Source: Eustoma russellianum
Taxonomy: Eukaryota; Streptophyta; Magnoliopsida; Gentianales; Gentianaceae
NCBI GenBank assembly: GCA_036186865.1
Contig: AP025066.1
Coordinates: forward strand, 17,463,697-17,527,696
Direction of reading: 5' to 3'
Length of the DNA: 64,000 nucleotides
Shown: positions 56,429 to 64,000 of the stretch, one piece after another
Numbering within the stretch: position 1 is the first letter of the stretch
Layout: the number at the start of each line of letters is the position of its first letter
Notes under the pieces: model-generated
What the model saw: only the letters and a program-made list of their open reading frames with translations
Told to the model about the DNA's origin: nothing
Databases searched by the model: none
Program-made: the position numbers and the translations under genes

Positions 56429-57218
56429 GTGGATATGTTCTTTTTTCCTAGCGTTATTTCATGTTTTCTTGTTTATTGGATTCTTACTGATTACTCTTCC
56501 ACTTGCTTGAGTTGCACGCTGCTACTTTGGTCCTTGACGCTGCATCAGAAGCCTCCCAGTCACAGCGACACATTCACGATATTTGGATTGACATTGCTTT
56601 CTATATTATACATTTCACATATTGTTTCACTGTTTACCTTTGGTTATGACATTTTGCATTTGTCTTGTATTCTTTAAATCCTATTGGGAGAGTCTCTCGT
56701 AGATGTAGGGCGAAAATGTAACCACGGTATTCCTCCGCCACAAGTGAGGCTAACTTAAATTAATAAAATCCCAGACGGTACCGCCCGTCGTTCTATAAAA
56801 AAATAATGAAAGACGAGCGGTACTGTCTGGGCATTTTATTAATAGAGTAAACCCTCACTTGTGGCAGAGGAATACCGTGGTTACATAAATAATCCTATCC
56901 GCTACGGGAGACTCTCCCAAAATAAATAACCGAAACAAAAAGAAATACAACCGTTAAAATACTACGATAGTCATAAAATGCAATATGTGGAAAAAAGTAA
57001 AGCATAAATAACCATACACAACGCGTAAATTGCAAGCGCCGTTTCCGAGCTGAATAGAGCAATAATAGGTGTAACCATCCCCAAGGTTGCAAAGTACGAA
57101 GCCAGATCCATTCAAGTGATGTGTACCTCAGAAGACAAAACATATAAGGTGTTATGTACATGAAATCCCAAGAAAACCACAATGCAAGGAGTAGGAAAAA
57201 AGCAAAAGGAGTACCCAG

Positions 57219-57774
57219 GTTGCCCGTAGCCAACACTGGCACGGACAACAAAAGTAAATGTAGATCAATCCAATGGTAGTCACCTAGGCTACAGCCTGCA
57301 ATGCACCCATACTGAAAAGCATAGAACCTCTCCAAGGAAGAGGACATCAGGCAGCAAGATGTGCATGTGTCCATGGCCCTCGATCCCAAGGCTACAACTC
57401 ATAAAAAAGGCGTAGTTATCTAGTGAGAAAGAAAGTATCGCCAAAGCTTAAGTAGATGTAGCATGCTAGCAAAAGGGTGAAACCATACCAAGGTTGCCTG
57501 CATTAAACAGTGATACATGCAACAACAGCATAATATGGCCAACCCAAGTGGGAGACGTATGATCTTGGCCTCAGTGTAGGTACCGAGACACCCATGATGC
57601 GAACCACAAAGCGCATGTGTTTGTGGCCCTTGATCCCTAGTCTCCAACTCATGAAAAAAGGCGTAGTTATCCAGTGACAAAGAAAAGATCACCAAAGCTT
57701 AAATAGATAAAACAAGAGAGCAAAAGTGTGAAACCATACCAATGTTGCCTGCATCAAACAGTGATACAGGCAAC
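57219..57774 (-). promoter_or_regulatory. three 3'UTR hairpin modules of LINE F
   Basis: Minus-strand hairpins: 57774-57744 GTTGCCTGTATC / GATGCAGGCAAC (12 pairs, one U-G); 57523-57493 GTTGCATGTAT / ATGCAGGCAAC (one mismatch, one U-G); 57249-57219 GTTGTCCGTGCC / GGCTACGGGCAAC (one bulge). Each is preceded by the box (57807-57790, 57556-57538, and a weak one near 57285) and followed by GGTATG or GGTACT. Confidence 0.82.
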
Positions 57775-57875
57775 AATAGTGTGAGATGACCAACCCAAGT
57801 GGGAGACATATGATCACGACCTCAGAGCAGGTACCAAGACATCCAAAGTAGCAGCTCCACATTCCTCGCATGGAA
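57370..57875 (-). repeat. 250-bp tandem duplication in the LINE F 3'UTR
   Basis: ataaaaaaggcgtagttatc at 57401 and atgaaaaaaggcgtagttat at 57651; the flanking sequence is colinear over about 250 bp. Each unit contains one box-hairpin module. A third, more diverged unit lies at about 57110-57370. Confidence 0.85.
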
Positions 57876-57993
57876 GGCTATGGAAGGATGTATATAAAGT
57901 TAAGCCATCCGAATTGAACCCACGCTGCTATAAACCATGTGCAGCGGAGTTGGCTTCTCTAGGGCAAAACTTCAATGTGGAACTATTCAAACA

Positions 57994-58335
57994 TTAAAAT
58001 GTAATGGCCCGACTCAGTTTCGAAACAAAGGTGCCTGTGTACCGCTGGAGCTGAGTAACGCAGTAGAGAAATAAACGCCAGTCCGTCTCAACTATCAAAT
58101 GCTCATAATGCTGTGCGTAGTAAAGTATAGCATATGCAAGAGCTTGCAATTCAGCACACAAAGGGGTGACAGCATGCAGAGGAAAGCAAATAGCCGACAC
58201 AAGCTCGTCCATATCATTCCGCAATATGGCTCCACTTGCTGAGGCAAATCTTCCTGCCGCTGCGTCCACATTGAATTTGAGTTTACCTGACGGCTGAAGA
58301 GTCCAACGGACTACACAAAACCAACGGCTCCTCAA
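57994..58335 (-). pseudogene. LINE F RNase H domain
   Basis: GKLKFNVDAAAGRFASASGA (first Asp), LCAELQALAYAIL (Glu), LIVETDWRLF (Asp). The acidic residues are intact. The open frame ends shortly after YTGTFVSKLSRAITF; LINEs E and G continue with LQYCPREAN. Confidence 0.85.
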
Positions 58336-58903
58336 TGATGGTGAGAAAGCTCACGTGATCAAGTGAGGTATTGGTTGTGAAAATTCTCTCCGCCGTAGCC
58401 GCACACCAAGTATAAACACTAGTACAAATTGCCTCAAATAGACGGTGATAAGAAAAAGCATCTTCTCCAAATCGAATAGCAGCATACTCCTTCCAAATAG
58501 CCCATTCAACTAACATAGGAGCAAAAACTCTTAATTGCCCTTTCATTGACTGTCGTGAAGAATATCGCCACCAATGGAGGAAGTACTCATATATGGATGA
58601 CTGCTGCGGCATCAGCCCCAAAAAAAGAATCGACATCTCCTGCCAAAGTGGACGAATAGCAGAGCACTGTAAGAAAATATGATCTTGCGTGTCAGAAGCT
58701 TGCCTGCAGAAAACACGCTGGGTTGGTAAAACTGAAACCCACGTACGTAGATTATTCACTAGAGGTAAAGAATGAGACCATAACTTCCAAAAAATATGCA
58801 ACCCTGGGTGTGCACCCGGCCACCAAACAAATCTATAAGGAATAAACAAACTCTCACTTGGAAGAGACAGTCGGATAAGCTGACTTAATAGAAAATTGGC
58901 CAT
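58336..58903 (-). pseudogene. LINE F zf-RVT domain
   Basis: Reads LFIPYRFVWWPGAHPGLHIF, WKLWSHSLPLVNNLRTW, RVFCRQASDTQDHIFLQCSA; the knuckle lacks its first Cys (normally CPxC). Open for 206 codons including the run into RNase H (58903-58283). Confidence 0.82.
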
Positions 58904-59520
58904 GAGAATTCCGATGTACTATTAATGATCTGAGAGATGCTTCCAGCCTGCCGAATCATACATATGTGCATAAACAGCCGGGCATTGCCATACTTCATCT
59001 GACAATAATGAGACCATAGTGTATGCGAGTTATGATAGTTCCACCATATTTGGCAGTCATAAGCTTGCTGAATAGCAGAAAGACTTCGAATGCCTAATCC
59101 CCCAGCCTCAACCAGTCGACAAACGATATCCCAAGCCTTCCAATGATGTTGGCCATTACACAAAAAGACTGCCATCCGGTAATTTAAATCATACACAACA
59201 CTCTTTGGAAGTCATGAGCTAGCAGTTATATGCGTAGGCATGGAGCAAAGAACATGACGAAGATAAACAAGATAGCCAACAATAGAGAGTAACTTAGACG
59301 ACCATGCATTTAAATTAGCATCGAAATTTCTTAGTAATGAAACATAATGGCATGCTCGATTAATACCCTTATAGAAGAATGAGCCAAGATGTTTTATTGG
59401 GAGAGAAGCCAAGCGCATACCTATTGTCTGCGATGCTCGCGATCCGGATGCCCCAGAGCCAACAACCACTTGACTTTTATTATAATTGACAAGTTGGCCA
59501 GAGGCTTGCTGATATCTGAC
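58904..59520 (-). pseudogene. LINE F RT thumb
   Basis: After the deletion junction: RYQQASGQLVNYNKSQVVVG, IKHLGSFFYKGINRA, FDANLNAWSSKLLS, then (58885-59196) KAWDIVCRLVEAGGLGIRSL and IQQAYDCQIWWNY. The RT catalytic blocks are absent. Confidence 0.82.
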
Positions 59521-60134
59521 CTCAGCAAATAGATCAAAGAAAGACGGAGAACACATAAAACGATCTAGGGACCGTCAAACCTTGCCTAAGCCTGGGGCAT
59601 CACTCCAAGTGTAAGGCAAACCTTGATAGGGAGTAGACTGAAGTGAACAGACCGCAACACAAGTATTAAAATCCCGCAATGTCCGCAAGGGCTGGGGTAG
59701 AACGGCCTTTATGTTCATCTAGTGTAAGAAATGTGTTAAAATCACCCCTAATAAGCCACCATATATCCAAAGTACGATGGAATATAGTAAGATCCTCCCA
59801 CAATGGGCGTCTAGTTACAGTAGAATGCAAACCATAGACAACTCTAGAATTCATCACCTGTAGTTAACCATTTAAACCGAATAGAGAAATTTTGAATACA
59901 GCTCCGTTCATCGTCGAACGATAACATAGAGTCACTCTAGAAAACCCAAATATGATCATCACAGACTGATAACGCATGCGAAAACCCCTATGCTACGCGA
60001 TAGGATATCAAAGCTGCAGGTCTCGCCTTTGGCTCAATAATGACAAGCAAATGAAAATGGTAACGATGAATTAAAGATAATAAACGTTCACCAGAGGTAC
60101 AAACACCTCGAACATTCCACATTAATATCTTCAT
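59521..60134 (-). pseudogene. LINE F endonuclease domain (start and middle)
   Basis: The ATG at 60134-60132 opens MKILMWNVRGVCTSGERLLS with LVIIEPKA (catalytic Glu). After breaks, VVYGLHSTVTRRPLWEDL and IRGDFNTFLTLDEHKGR (59857-59666), then LPYTWSDAPG and SLDRFMCSPSFFDLFA. SDHSP is lost in the deletion at about 59520. The ATG overlaps the preceding TAA by one base. Confidence 0.82.
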
Positions 60135-61480
60135 TAGGACACAATGTCAAAAGAGTTTGAGACATGGGCTGCATGCAAACGAGTAAAACACAAAGTAGCA
60201 GGTGGTAGAGCCTTCTGATGTCGACGCAATAGTTTTTGCGACAACCGAAAAGCATCACGGCCCCCTAAATCGGGAGGGGTGGTTGGATGTGTCATGCAAT
60301 CACCAGTAATAACCATGCTGGTTGTGTCAATGTAAACTGCCTGAACCTGATCACTAATGAAATGAAGGATTGCCTCATCTGAATCATCAACGAGAGAATG
60401 CCTGTGGCGATCACCAAGGTCAAGCTCGCCATCGCAGATCGAAAACGTTTTAGTCATAGCTGGCAATTAGTTAACATGCTGTCATCCACACCCCTTAACC
60501 TCGAAAGATCCTGCGCATATGAAACTGATGTAGGCCGCCCCATGTTAGGGGAGAGAATCATCGGAGGTTCAGCCTGAACAAGAGGGGTGGCCTTTGCATG
60601 AGAATCCTGTGGTTTATCGGGCAAAGTAGGCTCTTCATCCAGCTGCCCGGGCTACGATTTCTTAGGGGTCCAACATTGTCAAAGCTCTTTCGCAATATCA
60701 CGCAATGGCCGAAATGGTTTAACAACATATTCCTCACCACTCAATTATGTTTTAGGCACCTCCAACTTTCCATAAGTAGAAGCTGCATGCCCTAGACGAT
60801 AACAGGTTGATCAATACGATGGAAGATCCTCGTAAACCACTAGCTGCAAGATTAAACAAGAGGATCTTTGAATGAAAACTCACGTAGGAAGCTCCTTAGA
60901 TACATTAACTTCCATGCATATCTAGGCTACCGAGGGCCTGAGAACCTCACGTCAAGCTTCATTGGTGTGCCTAACATGCGTCTGATTTGAAATAAGGCAT
61001 CACGTTGATGAGAGTGCACGGGTAACCAGACAAAGAAACCCACATCAGGACGATTGACACCTTGATTTTAGGGTCATAGTCGGGTGTCCATTTCGTAACC
61101 CTCATGCATTTTTCGGCGATAGTCCAACTTTGATAGGCAAAACAATGCAAGTAATTGGCTTCTTGCGTAAAATGACCCGAAACATGTGTAGGATCAAGAA
61201 GACCAATGCGTACCATTCCAATAAATCCAATATGATCAACTGCGGAACTGATTGTGGCTATCTGTGGTCGACCATACCAAAAAGTGCCAACCAACATAAA
61301 ACAGTAGGGCGCCGTCAATGATGAAATCTCATCCTCGGAAAATGCAATCAAGGGCTGCCCTTATACTTTTGTATTTGCTTCAGGGCAATGGATGGAGCAA
61401 ATGACGTTGAGAAGAGAGATGCGTATGAACGCGGCTTACCTGAAGCAGTCACGGTAGCTAATAAAGGCGGCGGCTGCAAT
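60134..61480 (-). pseudogene. LINE F ORF1 (DUF4283)
   Basis: 61351-60971 reads IAFSEDEISSLTAPYCFMLV, GTFWYGRPQI, KCMRVTKWTPDYDPKIKVSI, VLMWVSLSGYPCTLI, parallel to ORF1 of LINE D. A long middle stretch is stop-filled. The last open part (60466-60134) ends with TAA at 60136-60134, overlapping the ORF2 ATG. Confidence 0.78.
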
Positions 61481-61499
61481 GCCGTAGGATCCATAAGCG

Positions 61500-61552
61500 A
61501 TCACACACACAGACACACACACACACATATATGTATGTATGTATGTATGTAT
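61500..61552. repeat. CA/CATA microsatellite, 3' tail of LINE G
   Basis: (CA)n, then ATGT/GTAT repeats at the junction between the 5' side of LINE F and the 3' end of LINE G. On the minus strand it follows the LINE G end directly, so it is the place of its tail. Confidence 0.75.
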
Positions 61553-62612
61553 ACTTTGAAGGACGGGCGGTACCGTCTGGATATTTTATTAATAATAATG
61601 AACCCTCACTTGTGGCAGAGGAATACCGTGGTTACAGATTGTGTGGGAGACTATCCCACTAAAATGCATGTAATAAGTTGAAGAAGACTTGCAATGAAAA
61701 TGAAATGCTACATGGAAAAGAAATGGTCTGAAAGCCAAAAAAATATGCATCTCTCTATCAGTGTGTGAGATGATAATGTAATGTATGTGTTATCCCCAAA
61801 TGAAAAGGCTTGCAGATACGCATAGCCAGAATCCTAGCTGGTCGTATGTGAGCTTTGCAGTGCACCAATTGAGGAGACATCCATATCGCTCATCATATAA
61901 AAGAAGTTTGTCAAATGCGTGTAGAGTATAATCAAAGAGACCAAGGAAAAAAGAAACCAAGTACATACCCCTGGTGATTATATTCTTGACGAACACAGGC
62001 AACCCAACGTGTAGCCACCCAAAACGAATTAGAGCACGATATGTGATGTTGGTCGCGACACCTATCCTCAAAGCTCATGGAAAAATATACGTAGTTATCC
62101 AGCAAAAAACAAAACGCATGCAGTAAGCTAAAAGAAATAGTATAAGTGGGCAAGCAGGAGGAAAAAACAACATACCAAGGTTGCCTGCATCAACCAGTGA
62201 CATAAGCAACAATAAATAAAGATAGCCAACCCAACGGGAGACAAATACGATCAGAGGAGCAGAGGTGGGACATTGACATCCATACAAACTGTATCACGAA
62301 CTTAGCATGACAGACTATGTAATGATGTGTATAGAGTTAAGCCGGCTAAGTAAAATCCATGACGTGACAAGGCATGCACTACTGAATTGGCTTCTCTAGG
62401 ACAGTACTGCAGGGTTGAATTGTTCATACATAAAAATGTAGTGGCTCTGCATATGTCAAAGGCAAATGTACCCGTATACTGCCGAATCTGGGCCACATGG
62501 GAAAGAAACTGCGGATGATCACAGTCATGGAGGTCGTGGCCCATTATGTATGTCATGTCCAGGTTGACGAAATGTCGAAAGTGCAGCATCCATTATGATT
62601 ATCCCTCTGAGA
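61553..62612 (-). mobile_element. LINE G, 5'-truncated (RNase H end and 3'UTR)
   Basis: RNase H end at 62589-62302 (QYTGTFAFDICRATTF, LQYCPREANSVVHALSRHG), then a 3'UTR with a box (62242-62225) and a decayed hairpin (62210-62180) followed by GGTATG. The family 3' signature is at 61570-61640. Confidence 0.85.
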
Positions 62613-63066
62613 GATTATATATATTTTTTTCATAAAAGGACCCGGTCCCTATCTTTTATTAGAAGCCCTCACTCATGGCGGAAGAATACCATTGTTACAT
62701 AAAATGTCAAAATGTAACGTAATGAAACTGCTACGTGGCTAAAATTCTATGGCAGGGAGATATAAGGATGGTTATATTCCAATTGAAGTATGATATGCCT
62801 CACTAAAACCTTGGCAAGCAAAACCACCATTGTGGATAAAATCTTGCACAAAGGAAAAAGAGTACATATTTAATTCAATTGGAAAATATCGTGGATAATG
62901 ATAGAACTGCCCCAGGACATTGAAGTGACGCAGCAGAGAATTGATACGAGAGCCATCGATTCCTCCATCAGGGTCCATGCAAATCCAAACACAAAGAACA
63001 GCCATGAGTATATGAGAAATGGTAGCGAAATATTTGCATGCAAAGAGACATGGAAGCATACCCAGC

Positions 63067-63094
63067 CTGCCTGCATCCATGAGAATGCAGGCAG
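63067..63094 (-). promoter_or_regulatory. 3'UTR hairpin of LINE H
   Basis: CTGCCTGCAT / ATGCAGGCAG, 10 of 10 pairs, 8-nt loop. Followed on the minus strand by gctGGGTATG. Confidence 0.82.
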
Positions 63095-63185
63095 AAACCA
63101 TCTTTGTGAGCCAATCCATATGGAAGATAAGAATGGTATAAGCTGAGACTAAGTTAAGCATGGCGAAGGTGGACAGTCGTTCCAT

Positions 63186-63974
63186 CTAACATAACACAGC
63201 TTCCCTAACTGTGTGATGTATGATAATGCGTGACTGTGGTAGAACGGAAAGCAAATTCTTGAGAAGAGAAGAACCCGTACCCGACAGTGGTTGATAAAGT
63301 ATACGTGAAAGCTGAAGATTACCTGTTTCCAATATGATATTGCGGTATAATGGCAAGAAAAATAAAAGGCTGAATAATGCCATTTGTGACTCCGCCATAT
63401 ATGGCACACATAGTGGTAGTCGAAAAGATATTGCTCCAACGCAGTTTCCTGTTGCGTCACGTAGGATTACGCCGCCAGCGGCAAACCCGCATCCAACAGC
63501 CGCATCAATATTTAATTTCAACCGACCAATGGGTGGAAATAACCATCTGACCACTTGAGCGCGTTTCACACGAAGTGGAGGCAGGAAATCCAAATGTTTC
63601 GCCAAATGATAGTCCAATGCCAATTTTGTCCCATCAAGAGTCTTAGCCCAGGAATAAATATTTGTACGTATAACAGCCAAGATTGACTGCGTGGTGCAAG
63701 CTGTGCAATCTTCATAGAATAATGATGTATAAGAACGCCAAATATTGTAGACAATAATGCAAGTTATCACAATCCTCAAAATGCCTAGTAAATTAGTCGA
63801 TGATGAACGGAACCACCAGGATAACAGGTAAGACCATAAATGCATAGTATGCGGTGGTAATCCATCTAGCAATGAAGCAAAAAAACTCCAGATTGGCCAA
63901 ACAATAGGACAATGCAGAAATATATGATCGACCTCTGTCGTATCTTGTTTACAGAAAGGGCATTGTGTTGGCAT
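63186..63974 (-). CDS. LINE H zf-RVT and RNase H
   Basis: 262 open codons: CPFCKQDTTEVDHIFLHC at residue 5 (complete CCHC knuckle), then the linker, then RNase H from about residue 150: GRLKLNIDAAVGCGFAAGGV (Asp), YMAESQMALFSLL (Glu), and IILETGNLQL, where the third Asp is Gly. The change should damage RNase H. The last residues (HHTVREAVLC) diverge from the family end PREAN. Confidence 0.87.
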   Translation of the reverse strand: MPTQCPFCKQDTTEVDHIFLHCPIVWPIWSFFASLLDGLPPHTMHLWSYLLSWWFRSSSTNLLGILRIVITCIIVYNIWRSYTSLFYEDCTACTTQSILAVIRTNIYSWAKTLDGTKLALDYHLAKHLDFLPPLRVKRAQVVRWLFPPIGRLKLNIDAAVGCGFAAGGVILRDATGNCVGAISFRLPLCVPYMAESQMALFSLLFFLPLYRNIILETGNLQLSRILYQPLSGTGSSLLKNLLSVLPQSRIIIHHTVREAVLC

Positions 63975-64000
63975 AACTACAATAAACTTATAGACATAAT

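Larger units (their letters stand above)
55926..56803 (+). mobile_element. LINE E, 5'-truncated (RNase H end and 3'UTR only)
   Basis: Begins in RNase H (RFTGTFAHVLQPAAATLQYC, then PREANTTAHTLARHG, to about 56137). The 3'UTR has two hairpin modules and the family 3' signature (56700-56790), then A7 at 56797-56803. Meets LINE F tail to tail. Confidence 0.85.
56808..61499 (-). mobile_element. LINE F, RNase H family, with ORF1 but RT core deleted
   Basis: On the minus strand from about 61.5 kb: ORF1 with DUF4283, endonuclease, RT thumb, zf-RVT, RNase H and a 1.2-kb 3'UTR with three hairpin modules. An internal deletion of about 1-1.5 kb removed the endonuclease end and the RT palm. Its 3' end lies against the A tail of LINE E; no A tail of its own is visible. 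Confidence 0.88.
62624..64000 (-). mobile_element. LINE H, RNase H family, continues past the window
   Basis: The A tail is the T run at 62624-62630. The 3' signature (62655-62700) is diverged from the other copies. 3'UTR with a perfect 10-bp hairpin at 63067-63094. RNase H and zf-RVT lie upstream up to the window edge. Confidence 0.87.

Noticed and set aside
56895..57389. 164-codon minus-strand ORF with hydrophobic stretches, membrane-protein-like
   Set aside because: It lies in the LINE F 3'UTR after the RNase H stop and spans hairpin modules; the other copies do not keep a reading frame there.

Overview
The window looks like repeat-rich (probably pericentromeric or intergenic) nuclear DNA of a flowering plant. 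Nearly every recognisable coding stretch belongs to plant-type retrotransposons: LINEs with an ORF1 carrying the plant DUF4283 domain and CCHC knuckle and an ORF2 with APE endonuclease, reverse transcriptase (RT), zf-RVT and, in one family, a plant-type RNase H; a Ty3/gypsy chromovirus with a C-terminal chromodomain (Tekay/Del-like); a long-LTR Ty1/copia element (SIRE/Maximus-like); and a non-autonomous LTR element. I see no rRNA, tRNA, CRISPR or bacterial signals. The only hint of a host gene is a possible 5' end on the minus strand in the first 1.4 kb. Species cannot be read from the sequence.

Layout. 1-2028: non-repeat AT-rich DNA, perhaps the 5' part of a host gene running off the left edge. 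2043-6996: nearly intact LINE A (+) with perfect 14-bp target duplications. 7.0-8.6 kb: old copy of a non-autonomous LTR element (TRX family, -). 8.6-13.6 kb: decayed Ty3/gypsy element (-), its 3' LTR and pol. From 13606 upward runs another minus-strand gypsy LTR, which seems to have been cut into pieces by later insertions (13.6-15.1, 31.0-31.5, 48.4-49.4 and 55.3-55.9 kb). The insertions are: LINE B/C (-), which carries a solo LTR (17224-18678) and a complete Ty3/gypsy element (19595-30697); LINE D (+, about 31476-48397), which carries a complete Ty1/copia element (35348-46251); and the TRX element (49416-55298). 55.9-64 kb is a pile of LINEs of the RNase H family: E (+), F (-), G (-), H (-).

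No retroelement here is coding-intact as assembled. LINE A has one in-frame stop and one 1-nt frameshift. The gypsy element lacks protease and the RT core but has long, similar LTRs and a perfect TSD. The copia element has a frameshifting 139-bp duplication in gag, and its RT falls in a 10-N gap. TRX has gag traces plus a long ORF that resembles no pol domain.

The most unusual signals are not genes. (1) LINEs D-H share a repeated module in the 3'UTR: a conserved GTCTCCCAnTTGGGTTGG box, about 14 nt of spacer, a 10-12 bp hairpin whose arms change together between copies, then GGTATG. (2) The gypsy LTR contains four diverged repeats spaced exactly 190 bp apart in both LTRs. (3) The copia LTR carries three near-perfect CATGCTGAAA/TTTCAGCATG palindromes. 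(4) All three LTR-element insertions into LINEs have a target duplication reading GCTTN on the LINE sense strand. (5) ORF1 stop and ORF2 start codons overlap in both LINE families.
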